A stretch of 64,000 bases of DNA from Psychromonas antarctica (lineage in GTDB: Bacteria > Pseudomonadota > Gammaproteobacteria > Enterobacterales > Psychromonadaceae): NCBI RefSeq assembly GCF_022267535.1, contig NZ_JAHNZV010000001.1, positions 119,521-183,520 of the forward strand, in the 5' to 3' direction. The notes under the pieces were generated by a model, which was not told the origin of the DNA, made no database searches, and saw only the letters and a program-made list of their open reading frames with translations. Each line of letters begins with the position of its first letter. The stretch's first letter is position 1. Shown here in pieces: positions 1 to 8,692 of the stretch. The translations under genes and the position numbers were made by a program.

Positions 1-788
1 AATATTCCACGACGAACTTGTCCATATTGTCGTAATTGTTGGGCAATGTTCTTGACCATATTCGCAGGAATGGCGAATCCGATGCCGATATTACCATTAT
101 CAGAACCAAAAATAGCGCTATTAATGCCTACCAATTGACCTTTCAGATCAATTAATGCACCACCAGAATTCCCTTCATTGATCGCGGCATCGGTTTGAAT
201 GAAGTTTTCTAGATTTCCAAGATTAAGTCCACTGCGACCCAGCGCGCTGATAATGCCCGAGGTAACCGTTTGTCCTAGGCCAAATGGATTGCCGATGGCA
301 AGTACAAAATCGCCAACACGTATGTCATCTGAATTGGCAAATTCGATTTGCGTTAGTGCTTTATCGGTTTTTATCTGCAGAAGGGCGAGATCACTGTGTT
401 TATCATGGCCAATAACTTGGGCTGTAAATTCCAGCCCAGATTTTAAAGTGATCTTAATTTCGGTTGCATTCTCAATCACATGGAAATTGGTGATAATGTA
501 GCCATTTTGATTGTCAATGATAACCCCAGAACCGATACCGACAAACGGTTGAGAGTAAATTTGTGCTTCATTGTCTGGATCTGCAAACGGGGTAAATGTT
601 GTTTGTGTAGAAAAATTACCTGATATTGCAATATTAACCACGGCAGGGCTAGCCCTATCGACTAGAGGTGCAAGGCTAGGCATCCTTTGACCGTTAAGCA
701 TATCTGGCAGTGCAGCCATGCTATTTATTGTAAATAACAATAAATAGCATGTAAAAATAATAGAACAACTTAATTTTCTCAAAAGCAT
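1..788 (-). CDS. degQ: DegQ-type periplasmic serine protease (3' end outside window)
   Basis: Periplasmic trypsin-like protease of the HtrA/Do family, which degrades misfolded envelope proteins. Translating the minus strand from an ATG at 786-788 gives an N-terminal hydrophobic signal peptide of about 25 residues, then the segment LPSLAPLVDRASPAVVNI, typical of DegP/DegQ. All three catalytic residues are visible: His in TNFHVIE, Asp in HSDLALL and Ser in NEGNSGGAL. The gene leaves the window after the protease core, so the PDZ domains cannot be seen. The start is supported by an AGAAGGAAAA ribosome-binding site just upstream. It is divergent from zapE, a neighbourhood usual for degQ/degS in gammaproteobacteria. 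The cleavable signal peptide and the N-terminal linker favour DegQ over the membrane-anchored DegS. Confidence 0.9.
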   Translation of the reverse strand, partial: MLLRKLSCSIIFTCYLLLFTINSMAALPDMLNGQRMPSLAPLVDRASPAVVNIAISGNFSTQTTFTPFADPDNEAQIYSQPFVGIGSGVIIDNQNGYIITNFHVIENATEIKITLKSGLEFTAQVIGHDKHSDLALLQIKTDKALTQIEFANSDDIRVGDFVLAIGNPFGLGQTVTSGIISALGRSGLNLGNLENFIQTDAAINEGNSGGALIDLKGQLVGINSAIFGSDNGNIGIGFAIPANMVKNIAQQLRQYGQVRRGI

Positions 789-965
789 TTTCCTTCTCAG
801 TGGTCATCATTCAATGCATCGGCGATACGATTAAAATAGAATATTGAAATCTATTTGAAGTCACATGAGTAACCGCATCACTGTTAAATCAGAATTATAA
901 ATAGTGTTGCATAGCCTTTATTGTTAAGGTATTTATTATTCATTTTAATATATATTGAGTTATTT

Positions 966-2101
966 GTGGCGCCTACTTTATTGTATCAAGCTGACTTAGC
1001 AAAACCCAATTTCTTTGCCGATCCGGCTCAAGCTGCGGCAATTGAGCATGTGCAACGTTTATATGAACAATTACAAGCACTGCAGTCGGCCGCGCCGCAA
1101 AAGAAGCATTTCGCTTATTTTGTGCAAAAAATGTTAAATAAGAAAGAAAAAAAACGCGTTTAACTGGTTTGTATTTTTATGGTGGTGTTGGCCGCGGAAA
1201 AACTTATTTAATGGATCTTTTTTTTCATAGTCTAACGACTGAGCGCAAGTTACGCCTGCATTTTAATCATTTTATGTTAAGAGTACATCAACAACTCGCT
1301 TTGTTGGAGGGGCAAATAAACCCTCTCCAGCAGATTGCTAAAATGTTTGCAGCTGAAACAGATTTACTGTGCTTCGATGAGTTTTATGTGGATGATATTG
1401 CTGATGCAATGATAATTGCGGGCATATTAACTGCACTTTTTGATGAAGGGGTGATATTGGTTGCGACATCTAATAGCCACCCTGAGGACCTGTATCGAAA
1501 TGGACTGCAACGGGCTCGTTTTCTACCTGCTATTGAGCTGCTCAAAAATCATTGTGATATTGTCCACCTGGATGGGCAGAGCGATTATCGATTACACCGT
1601 TTAATTAAAACTGAGATTTATCATTACCCGTTAAGTAATGAGGCTAGCACTCGTATTGAAATAAGTTTTGAAAGCTTAGCGCAAGGTGAGCGAATATACG
1701 GTCAGGAAATTGCTATCAATCAACGGCAAATGAAAACCATAGCGTTCAGCGCCGATTCATTACTAATAGAGTTTTCAACACTCTGTGGAGACCCTAGAAG
1801 TGTCGTCGATTATATTGCTATCGCGATTTTATATCGCACCATTTTTTTGGTGAATATCAAACAGATGGATGATGCAGAAAATGATCGGGTGCGGCGTTTT
1901 GTTGTTATGGTTGACGAATTTTATGAGCGCCATGTGGTGTTGATTATTTCTGCTGAAGTGGAAATCCAACAACTTTACAGGGGCAATAAACTCAGTTTTG
2001 AATTTAAACGCTGTGTTTCTCGCTTACTGGAGATGCAGAGTCAAGCCTATCTACAAAAAGTCGAACATATAGGCGCAAATCAGCTTAACAGCCTGCCGTG
2101 A
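966..2101 (+). pseudogene. zapE: ZapE/AFG1-family division ATPase, reading frame split by a one-base shift
   Basis: ZapE is a cytoplasmic P-loop ATPase associated with the division Z-ring. Two reading frames together make one full-length protein. Part 1 runs from GTG 966 to TAA 1163 and carries the usual N-terminus (YQADLAKPNFF, HVQRLYEQL). Part 2 continues to 2101 in the frame one base back and carries the Walker A motif GGVGRGKT, the Walker B-like LLCFDEFYVDDI, the sensor ATSNSHPEDLYRNGLQRARF, and the C-terminal VDEFYERHV. The break is at a run of eight A at 1147-1154. A ninth A would restore a single frame. The run also provides a slippery heptamer A AAA AAA in register with the upstream frame. 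True decay, a homopolymer error, transcriptional slippage or -1 frameshifting could each explain it. All catalytic motifs are intact, so recent loss, recoding or a sequence error is more likely than old decay. It lies next to rplM, as in E. coli. Confidence 0.85.
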
Positions 2102-2271
2102 GTCCCTGCAGGTAAGCGAAACTGCACTCATCTGCGCTGTTATAAAATATCAACGCAGAACGACTACACTTTAATCTTATGGCTCGCACCCAAGCGTTAT
2201 TTGGTTTGCTGATTTTGTATCTTGAGGTAATAGGGGGATAAATATTTAATCTTATTTATTGCAATATTAGG

Positions 2272-2300
2272 GTGATCTCTGCTGCTTTTTTCTGTATAAT
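2272..2300 (+). promoter_or_regulatory. Putative rplM-rpsI promoter
   Basis: A perfect TATAAT at 2295-2300 is followed by the GC-rich stretch ATCGCCGCCC, the kind of discriminator found at growth-rate and ppGpp-controlled ribosomal promoters. The -35 region is poor (GTGATC at 17 bp spacing), so the -10 and discriminator carry the call. Transcription from here would give a leader of about 145 nt before rplM. Confidence 0.5.
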
Positions 2301-2315
2301 ATCGCCGCCCACGTT

Positions 2316-2344
2316 ATCCACCCCCCAAAATAGTTATGGTGGAT
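2316..2344 (+). promoter_or_regulatory. Leader hairpin upstream of rplM
   Basis: ATCCACC (2316-2322) pairs exactly with GGTGGAT (2338-2344) across a 15-nt loop. It lies in the probable 5' leader of rplM-rpsI. Ribosomal protein L13 is known to autoregulate this operon in E. coli through its leader, so this hairpin is a candidate part of that control element. The link to L13 is inference. Confidence 0.4.
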
Positions 2345-2397
2345 CTGTTGTTTACGCTTGACGTATTCGAAGGGATACGGAATGGCAAATACATTTT

Positions 2398-2419
2398 TAA
2401 TTGTCAAATTTGACAATTA
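2398..2419. promoter_or_regulatory. Perfect 22-bp palindrome before rplM
   Basis: The 22 bases are their own reverse complement, with core TTGTCAAATTTGACAA. The palindrome ends 33 bp before the rplM start. As RNA it would fold into a stem of at least 8 bp with an AU-rich loop. As DNA it is a classic dimer-binding site. Its place inside the predicted leader makes an RNA element more likely, but either is possible. Confidence 0.4.
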
Positions 2420-2452
2420 TATTTTTTAAATCATTAATTTGGGTATAACTTA

Positions 2453-2881
2453 ATGAAAACTTTTGTTGCTAAACCAGCTGAAGTCAAACGCGACTGGTAT
2501 GTAGTCGATGCTGAAGGTAAAACTTTAGGCCGTCTGGCTACTGAAATTGCTATACGTTTACGTGGTAAACATAAAGCTGAATACACTCCGCATGTTGATA
2601 CTGGCGATTACATTATCGTTATCAATGCAGAGAAAATTACTGTAACAGGTAATAAAGCTAAAGGTAAAATTTACTATCACCACACAGGTTTCATCGGTGG
2701 TATTAAATCAATTAGCTTTGAAGATCTTATTGTTCGTGCGCCTGAACGTGTTATTGAGAAAGCTGTTAAAGGTATGTTGCCAAAAGGTCCTTTGGGACGT
2801 GCAATGTACCGCAAGTTGAAAGTTTATGCTGGTACTGAGCATCAACATTCTGCACAGCAACCACAAGTTTTAGACATCTAA
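2453..2881 (+). CDS. rplM: 50S ribosomal protein L13
   Basis: Large-subunit protein L13, an early 50S assembly protein. Its 142 residues match the usual length. Recognisable family segments are [21 protein letters not shown] at the start, [19 protein letters not shown] in the middle, and the [20 protein letters not shown] motif near the end. It is co-transcribed with rpsI 13 bp downstream and has a probable regulatory leader upstream. Confidence 0.98.
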   Translation: MKTFVAKPAEVKRDWYVVDAEGKTLGRLATEIAIRLRGKHKAEYTPHVDTGDYIIVINAEKITVTGNKAKGKIYYHHTGFIGGIKSISFEDLIVRAPERVIEKAVKGMLPKGPLGRAMYRKLKVYAGTEHQHSAQQPQVLDI

Positions 2882-2894
2882 TAGGATTAAAACA

Positions 2895-3284
2895 ATGGCA
2901 AATCAATATTACGGCACAGGTCGTCGCAAAAGCTCAACAGCTCGCGTATTTATGAAAGCCGGTAGTGGTCAAATCACTATCAATAAACGCAATATCGACG
3001 AATATTTTGGTCGTGAAACTGCATGTATGGTTGTTCGTCAGCCATTAGAACTTGTTAGTGTTACTGATAAGTTTGACCTGAACATCACTGTTAAAGGTGG
3101 TGGTACTACGGGTCAATCTGGTGCAATCCGTCTAGGTATTACTCGTGCACTTATGCAATATGACGAAACTCTTCGTTCTGAGTTACGTGGCGCAGGTTTT
3201 GTTACCCGTGATGCGCGTAAAGTTGAGCGTAAGAAAGTGGGTCTACATAAAGCACGTAAACGTCCACAGTTCTCAAAACGTTAA
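2895..3284 (+). CDS. rpsI: 30S ribosomal protein S9
   Basis: Small-subunit protein S9. The 129 residues are normal length and include the N-terminal [15 protein letters not shown] and the C-terminal basic tail ending RPQFSKR, whose last residues reach the P-site tRNA in the ribosome. It is the second gene of the rplM operon, 13 bp after rplM, and is followed by a strong terminator. Confidence 0.98.
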   Translation: MANQYYGTGRRKSSTARVFMKAGSGQITINKRNIDEYFGRETACMVVRQPLELVSVTDKFDLNITVKGGGTTGQSGAIRLGITRALMQYDETLRSELRGAGFVTRDARKVERKKVGLHKARKRPQFSKR

Positions 3285-3303
3285 TATTCGTTTCAAGAAT
3301 TGC

Positions 3304-3332
3304 AAAAACCCAGTTTATACTGGGTTTTTTTT
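3304..3332 (+). terminator. Rho-independent terminator of rplM-rpsI
   Basis: The inverted repeat AAACCCAGT-TTAT-ACTGGGTTT is followed directly by a run of T. It lies 20 bp after the rpsI stop. Confidence 0.9.
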
Positions 3333-3357
3333 TATCTTTTTTTTAAATAGCCCGTAA

Positions 3358-3811
3358 TCCATTAAGCTGATGGCGCCCAATAGGCTAAAAATACCCTGAT
3401 TAAAAATTGCTCCAAGCTATTTTAGAGTGAATCAATTAGCGGCTGAAGATGACAATACATTCTGCTGGATTGATCCATATTTGCATGTTTTAACGAATAA
3501 TAATGGTAATTCAGTTATGGGGGCTCCTAAATAATTCTGATAACTAAATACTTTTATAGCCTATTCTCTTATAAATATTGGTGACAATTTGCTAGTTAAT
3601 GAGAGCATGGTCAATTATGCCATGCTTTTGTTTGACTGGGTTGGTGAATATAATGTTAATAGCTTGTAAATTTATGACTGTTTCTTTAAAATTCAAGCAG
3701 TTTATGCATCCCGCTAAGTTTTAATTTAACGGACTTGAGTGCACCCCTGTTATATATATTAAGAACTGCTTTTTACCTTTGGTATAAGTGGCTCACAATG
3801 GAGATGGTTAA
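3358..3811. other. Long intergenic region between rpsI and petA
   Basis: About 450 bp without a convincing gene. A short open frame from GTG 3427 to TAA 3534 (35 codons) has no good ribosome-binding site and matches nothing I recognise. AGCATGG (3603-3609) and CCATGCT (3619-3625) form a hairpin followed by TTTTGTTTG, a possible weak terminator. The petA promoter must lie towards the right end, but I see no clear -35/-10 pair. Confidence 0.4.
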
Positions 3812-4402
3812 ATGAGCAATGCGCCTGTTAATTCTGGTCGCCGCAAGTTTCTGACACTAACGACGGCTGTCGTTGGTGGAGTAGGGGCCGCAGTTGTTGC
3901 TGTACCTTTCGTGAAGTCTTGGAGCCCAAGTGAAAAAGCAAAAGCAGCCGGAGCACCGGTTACTGTTGATATTAGTAAAATTAAGCCAGGTCAATTAATA
4001 CGCGTAGAATGGCGTGGAAAACCGGTTTGGATTGTATCCCGCACACAAAAAATCCTTGATGAATTAGCAACACTTAATGACCAACTGCGGGATCCTAATT
4101 CGCAAGAGCCGCAACAGCCAGAATATGCGTTAAATACAGGACGTTCATTAAAGCCTGATATTTTTGTGGCCGTCGGCATATGCACCCACTTAGGTTGTTC
4201 TCCAACCTACCTCCCTGACTCTTTCTCAGAGCAAGTTGAAGGTGTCGAATCTGGGTTCTTCTGCCCATGCCATGGCTCTAAATTTGATCTGGCAGGACGG
4301 GTTTTTCAAAACGTGCCTGCGCCATTAAACTTGGTGATCCCGCCGCATTATTATGTGAGTGATACGACTATTCTCATCGGCTTAGACAAAGGAGATGCTT
4401 AA
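3812..4402 (+). CDS. petA: Cytochrome bc1 complex Rieske iron-sulfur subunit
   Basis: The iron-sulfur subunit of ubiquinol–cytochrome c reductase passes one electron from ubiquinol to cytochrome c1. Its 196 residues hold an N-terminal twin-arginine segment (RR at residues 10-11), one membrane anchor, and the Rieske cluster-binding boxes CTHLGC (124-129) and CPCH (151-154). These supply the two Cys and two His ligands and a disulfide. The start follows GGAGATGG. The stop codon abuts the petB start with no gap, so petABC is one operon. It sits between rpsI and sspA, a common place for pet genes in this group. Confidence 0.97.
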   Translation: MSNAPVNSGRRKFLTLTTAVVGGVGAAVVAVPFVKSWSPSEKAKAAGAPVTVDISKIKPGQLIRVEWRGKPVWIVSRTQKILDELATLNDQLRDPNSQEPQQPEYALNTGRSLKPDIFVAVGICTHLGCSPTYLPDSFSEQVEGVESGFFCPCHGSKFDLAGRVFQNVPAPLNLVIPPHYYVSDTTILIGLDKGDA

Positions 4403-5683
4403 ATGCTTAAAAAACTGCTTCTAGGCACTGTAGATTGGATTGATGCCCGTATTCCAATGACGGAAACATGGAATAAACATCTTGCACAATATCCCACGCC
4501 AGTTAACTTTAATTTTTGGTACTTCTTTGGCTCGTTAGCGATGCTTATTTTAGTGAATCAAATATTAACGGGTATCTGGTTAACGATGCATTACAACCCC
4601 TCTGCAGAGGGGGCATTTGCATCTATCGAATACATTATGCGTGATGTTCCTTACGGCTGGTTATTACGTTATATGCATTCAACTGGCGCCTCCGCATTCT
4701 TTGTCGTTATATATCTGCATATGTTCAGAGGTTTAATTTATGGCTCATATCAAAAACCACGTGAGCTTATCTGGATCTTTGGCATGTTTATATTTCTTGC
4801 TTTGATGGCAGAAGCCTTTATGGGTTATTTACTGCCTTGGGGGCAAATGTCTTTCTGGGGCGCTCAGGTTATTATCTCGTTATTTGGTGCGATTCCGATT
4901 GTCGGTGATGATTTGACGCTGTGGATCCGGGGCGATTATGTTATCTCTGGCGCTACCTTAAACCGTTTTTTTGCATTACATGTTATTGCTATACCTTTAG
5001 CGCTGGTTGTATTGGTATTTTTACATATTGTCGCGCTTCATGAAGTCGGTTCAAATAATCCAGATGGTATTGAGATAAAAAGGAAAAAAGGGTCTATAGC
5101 GGAACACGAAAAAAGTAAATTCACATTCCATAAGCAATACAGTGCTAAGAAAGATATTATCGATGCCATCCCGTTCCATCCTTACTTTACCGTCAAAGAC
5201 ATTATGGGGGTAGCGGGGTTCTTGATCTTCTTCTGTGCGGTTATTTTCTTTATGCCCGAAGGGGGAGGGTATTTCCTTGAGGCGCCAAATTTTGAACCTG
5301 CTAATGGTCTAAAAACACCGACTCATATTGCCCCCGTTTGGTATTATACGCCTTTCTATGCCATTTTACGTGCTATCCCTGATAAGCTTATCGGTGTTGC
5401 ATTCTTTGGTGGTTCGATTGTTATTCTGTTCTTTTTGCCATGGCTAGACCGTTGTAAAGTTAAATCGATTCGCTACCGTAGCTGGAAGCACAAACTCAAT
5501 ATTGCCCAGTTTACCATCTGCTTTATCGTGTTAGGTGTACTCGGTGCCTTACCAACCACGCCGTTATTAACTAAAATTGCACAAGTGGGTACAATTGGTT
5601 ACTTTTCTTTTTTTATTGCGCTGTGGATATACAGTAAAAATGAAAAAACTAAACCCCTTCCAACGAGGTTAACATTCAAATGA
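4403..5683 (+). CDS. petB: Cytochrome b subunit of the bc1 complex
   Basis: Membrane core of ubiquinol–cytochrome c reductase, carrying both b hemes and the quinone sites. The 426-residue protein combines the N-terminal four-helix heme module with the C-terminal module. The heme ligands are His92/His106 and His193/His208. The Qo-site region shows HIAPVWYYTPFYAILR, with PVWY in place of the PEWY motif of mitochondria. It starts on the base after the petA stop and overlaps petC by 4 bp (ATGA), which suggests translational coupling. Confidence 0.97.
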   Translation: MLKKLLLGTVDWIDARIPMTETWNKHLAQYPTPVNFNFWYFFGSLAMLILVNQILTGIWLTMHYNPSAEGAFASIEYIMRDVPYGWLLRYMHSTGASAFFVVIYLHMFRGLIYGSYQKPRELIWIFGMFIFLALMAEAFMGYLLPWGQMSFWGAQVIISLFGAIPIVGDDLTLWIRGDYVISGATLNRFFALHVIAIPLALVVLVFLHIVALHEVGSNNPDGIEIKRKKGSIAEHEKSKFTFHKQYSAKKDIIDAIPFHPYFTVKDIMGVAGFLIFFCAVIFFMPEGGGYFLEAPNFEPANGLKTPTHIAPVWYYTPFYAILRAIPDKLIGVAFFGGSIVILFFLPWLDRCKVKSIRYRSWKHKLNIAQFTICFIVLGVLGALPTTPLLTKIAQVGTIGYFSFFIALWIYSKNEKTKPLPTRLTFK

Positions 5684-6414
5684 AAAAATTAATGATAGCC
5701 TTGATTACATTCTTGCCTGCGGTCGTTTTTGCATCCACTGGCAATATACATCTTGATAAAGCGCGATATGATTTAAGCGATAAAGTGTCATTACAACGTG
5801 GTGCAAAGCTGTTTAGTAATTACTGTTTAGCTTGTCATTCCACGGGGTACCAACGTTATCAACGTGTTGCAACTGATTTAGAAATTCCTGATGAGTTAAT
5901 GAAAGACAATCTGATTTTCACTGATAGTAAGATTGGTGATTTAATGATAAATAGCATGGATAAAAAAGAGAGTGCAAAATGGTTTGGTAATGCGCCGCCT
6001 GATTTAACATTGGAGGCCCGTTTACGTGGTGCAGATTGGATTTATACTTACTTGCGATCTTTTTATAAAGATGAAACACGACCTTTTTCAGTTAATAATG
6101 TTGTTTTTCCTGATGTCGCTATGCCGCATGTACTTGAAGAGTTGCAAGGTATTCCAACGGCGATTTTTGAAACGACAATGATTGATGGTGTTGAGCATAA
6201 AACGATTATTGCTTTGAAAAGTAATGGACAAGGGGAGATGTCATCGGATGAGTATGACAATGCAGTACTCGATCTGGTAAACTTCCTTGTATATGCAGGT
6301 GAGCCAAACAAATTAGAGCGTCAAAGCTTAGGCGTTTGGGTGATTGCTTTCTTAATCATCTTATTTATTCTTAGTTATTTACTTAAAAAGGAATATTGGC
6401 GAGACGTTCATTAA
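5680..6414 (+). CDS. petC: Cytochrome c1 of the bc1 complex
   Basis: Membrane-anchored cytochrome c1, which accepts electrons from the Rieske centre and reduces soluble cytochrome c. The 244-residue protein has a Sec signal peptide (cut near VFA-STG), the heme-binding CLACH (residues 49-53), a probable axial Met in PDVAMPHV, and a C-terminal membrane anchor before KKEYWRDVH. The start overlaps the end of petB by 4 bp. A strong terminator follows, closing the petABC operon. Confidence 0.96.
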   Translation: MKKLMIALITFLPAVVFASTGNIHLDKARYDLSDKVSLQRGAKLFSNYCLACHSTGYQRYQRVATDLEIPDELMKDNLIFTDSKIGDLMINSMDKKESAKWFGNAPPDLTLEARLRGADWIYTYLRSFYKDETRPFSVNNVVFPDVAMPHVLEELQGIPTAIFETTMIDGVEHKTIIALKSNGQGEMSSDEYDNAVLDLVNFLVYAGEPNKLERQSLGVWVIAFLIILFILSYLLKKEYWRDVH

Positions 6415-6441
6415 TCGGCAATTTTATACTGGCTGTCAATT

Positions 6442-6486
6442 AACGGCAATGGTGGTATTTACTATCATTGCCGTTTTCTTTTTTTT
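6442..6486 (+). terminator. Rho-independent terminator after petC
   Basis: AACGGCAATG (6442-6451) pairs with CATTGCCGTT (6466-6475), followed by TTCTTTTTTTT. Confidence 0.88.
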
Positions 6487-6521
6487 CAATCAAATTTTTA
6501 TTTACATATTAGGGGATTTTC

Positions 6522-7157
6522 ATGGCAGTAGCCGCAAATAAACGTTCTGTAATGACACTTTTTTCGGGTGTTTCAGATCTATATAGTCACCAAACACGTA
6601 TTGTATTGGCTGAAAAAGGCGTTAATGTAGAGATTACTTTTGTTGATGAAGACAATTGGCCTGAAGAGTTAGCCGAATTAAACCCTTATAATAACGTCCC
6701 AACCCTAGTTGATCGTGAACTGGTTTTATATAATTCGCGTATCATTATGGAATATTTAGATGAACGTTTCCCACATCCACCCCTGATGCCTGTTTATCCG
6801 GTCGAACGTGGTAAAAGTCGCTTAATGATGCAGCGTGTTGAAAGTGATTGGTACCCATTGGTTGAACTTATTATGGGTGATAATCTACAGGCTGCTGAGA
6901 CTGCGCGTAAAAAACTACGTGAAGCGATTTTACTGATTGCCCCGGTATTTGATCACTTTGCTTATTTTATGTCTGAAGAGTTTACCTTGGCTGATTGTTA
7001 TATGGCGCCACTATTATGGCGTTTACCTGAATTGAAAATTGATTTAGGCATTGAAAATATTGGTGGACTAAAAAGCTATATGGTTAAAGTCTTTGAACGC
7101 GAATCTTTCCAAGCATCAATGACAGAAACAGAACGTGAAATTCGAGTAGGTGCGTAA
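6522..7157 (+). CDS. sspA: Stringent starvation protein A
   Basis: SspA is an RNA polymerase-associated protein with a glutathione-transferase fold but no known transferase activity. It acts in stationary-phase and acid-stress gene control. The 211 residues begin with the thioredoxin-like part (MTLFSGVSDLYSHQTRIVLAEKG, NNVPTLVDRELVLYNSRIIMEYLDERFPHPPLMP), followed by the helical domain. The family-typical PHPPLMPVYP segment is present. It is coupled to sspB by a one-base stop/start overlap (TAATG). Confidence 0.96.
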   Translation: MAVAANKRSVMTLFSGVSDLYSHQTRIVLAEKGVNVEITFVDEDNWPEELAELNPYNNVPTLVDRELVLYNSRIIMEYLDERFPHPPLMPVYPVERGKSRLMMQRVESDWYPLVELIMGDNLQAAETARKKLREAILLIAPVFDHFAYFMSEEFTLADCYMAPLLWRLPELKIDLGIENIGGLKSYMVKVFERESFQASMTETEREIRVGA

Positions 7158-7570
7158 TGAATGCCATGTTAGTGCAACGTCCATACCTGTTACGTGCTTT
7201 TTATGATTGGATAGTTGATAGCGAATGCACACCGCATATTATTGTCGATGCAACTCAGCATGGTGTTGAAGTGCCTTTACAATTTGTTGAAAATGGAAAG
7301 ATTGTTCTTAATATTGCGCCACTGTCAGTAGTGCAGTTTTCAATGAATGATGATGCTGTTACGTTTAATGCCCGTTTTTCCGGCAAGCCGATGCAAGTGT
7401 ATGTTCCTTTATATGCGATAGAAGGTATTTATGCACGAGAAAATGGCGCAGGTACCATCTTCCCCGAAGAGGCGGCTTATCAAGCATTAGATAAAGCGGA
7501 TGAGACTGTAGCAGATACTGCAGATAAACCCAAAGCGGGTAAAAAACCAAGCTTAACTGTAGTAAAATAG
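7157..7570 (+). CDS. sspB: ClpXP adaptor protein SspB
   Basis: SspB binds ssrA-tagged peptides and hands them to the ClpXP protease. The first 110 or so residues form the substrate-binding domain (RPYLLRAFYDWIVDSECTPHI, VQFSMNDDAVTFNARFSG, VPLYAIEGIYARENG). A flexible linker follows, and then a C-terminal tail ending KPSLTVVK that matches the ClpX-docking peptide. The 137-residue length is slightly below that of E. coli SspB. It is the second gene of the sspAB operon and is followed by a terminator. Confidence 0.95.
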   Translation: MNAMLVQRPYLLRAFYDWIVDSECTPHIIVDATQHGVEVPLQFVENGKIVLNIAPLSVVQFSMNDDAVTFNARFSGKPMQVYVPLYAIEGIYARENGAGTIFPEEAAYQALDKADETVADTADKPKAGKKPSLTVVK

Positions 7571-7631
7571 CGTTTAGCAAGTATTAATGAATAGATAATT
7601 AGCAGATTTTGTATTACTTATTTATGAATCT

Positions 7632-7668
7632 AAAAAGGTTAATCAAGTAATTGGTTAACCTTTTTTTT
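7632..7668 (+). terminator. Rho-independent terminator after sspB
   Basis: AAAAAGGTTAA (7632-7642) pairs with TTAACCTTTTT (7655-7665) and runs into a T tract. Confidence 0.88.
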
Positions 7669-7758
7669 AGAACATATTTTGTTAAATTAGCCAACTGTGT
7701 CGCAATTTCACTCACTAAAGGAATAGATAATTAGTCAATTTGCTATTAGCTAGCGTCC

Positions 7759-8430
7759 TTAATTGTTAACTGTCACAAGCGTTTCTGTTAGTCGATCATA
7801 GTCATTAATTGCAGGGCAATGTTTAAATACTTGAGCGGGTACACTTGAATCTGGATTTTCAATGCCAAGCAGATAACGGATACCAAATTGTTGTGCGACA
7901 AGTAACAACTGTTCGTTGTCATCTATAAAGAGTGTTCGTTCTGGATCGAATGGGTGATGAACGTGTAAGGCTTGCCACAGTTTCACTGACTCTTTGCAAT
8001 GCCCAAACGTATGCGTTGAGTAGATGTGATCCAAATGCTGGTCTAGCCCTGTCTGTGCTATCTTTATCGCTAAACTGTCTGGGTGGGCATTCGTTAATAA
8101 GACGCGTTGGATATTGCATTTTTTTAGTGCCTGTAGAAAAGGCACCGTATCCGAGCGCATTACGATGTCATGCGCATAGTCAGCTTTTAACTGGCGTATG
8201 TCTAATTGAGTTTGTTCGCTCCAATAATCAATGCAGTACCAATTTAGCGTGCCTTTTACGGCATCGTATTGCAGTGCCATTTCCAGTTTTGCTTGAGCCA
8301 CTGAAATTTGCTTTTGCCGTGCAATTTCATGGGGCACACTGTGTGACCAAAATTGATTATCGAAACGCAAGTCTAATAGCGTTCCGTCCATATCTAACAG
8401 CACTGTGTCAATATTATCCCAGTTAAACAT
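7759..8430 (-). CDS. yrfG: GMP/IMP nucleotidase YrfG (HAD hydrolase)
   Basis: HAD-superfamily phosphatase. E. coli YrfG dephosphorylates purine mononucleotides. The 223 residues carry motif I DMDGTLLDL (nucleophile and acid/base Asp), motif II LLTNAHP, and motif IV FIDDNEQL. YrfG-specific segments HTLNWYC-like (here TLNWYCIDYWSEQ) and STHTFG are present. It stands alone on the minus strand between sspB and a chemoreceptor gene. Confidence 0.93.
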   Translation of the reverse strand: MFNWDNIDTVLLDMDGTLLDLRFDNQFWSHSVPHEIARQKQISVAQAKLEMALQYDAVKGTLNWYCIDYWSEQTQLDIRQLKADYAHDIVMRSDTVPFLQALKKCNIQRVLLTNAHPDSLAIKIAQTGLDQHLDHIYSTHTFGHCKESVKLWQALHVHHPFDPERTLFIDDNEQLLLVAQQFGIRYLLGIENPDSSVPAQVFKHCPAINDYDRLTETLVTVNN

Positions 8431-8601
8431 AGTCGCCTCTGAAATGAAGTGGTGCTCCTAATAGTGTAAGAGCAAGGTTTGCAGGTTGATATTGTACAAC
8501 ACCAGAGCCATCTCATTATCATCTATATAAGAATAATTTTGTCAACTTAACATATTAATTTATATTTTTTTTTACTAACTATCTGATCTTCAATAATATG
8601 T

Positions 8602-8651
8602 TTGATGTAAATCATATATCGAAAATTGACTTTCTATGTATACTATCAGCT
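8602..8651 (+). promoter_or_regulatory. FNR-type (class II) promoter of the chemoreceptor gene
   Basis: TTGAT-GTAA-ATCAT (8602-8615) differs from the FNR consensus TTGAT-N4-ATCAA at one position. A TATACT -10 box lies at 8639-8644, which places transcription start near 8650-8651. The dyad centre is then about 42 bp upstream, the spacing of class II FNR activation. No good -35 box is present, as expected for an activated promoter. CRP is the main alternative binder. Confidence 0.6.
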
Positions 8652-8692
8652 CATTGGCGCACGCATTAAGCGATAAAAAAAGGATTTGTATT

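Noticed and set aside
921..965. An upstream start for the first part of zapE
   Set aside because: The added hydrophobic residues are unlike any ZapE N-terminus; GTG 966 gives the expected start.
3427..3534. A 35-codon open frame between rpsI and petA
   Set aside because: No ribosome-binding site and no recognisable similarity; too short to support as a gene.
7932..8426. A 164-codon plus-strand frame opposite yrfG
   Set aside because: It is the mirror of a well-recognised gene and has no family features.
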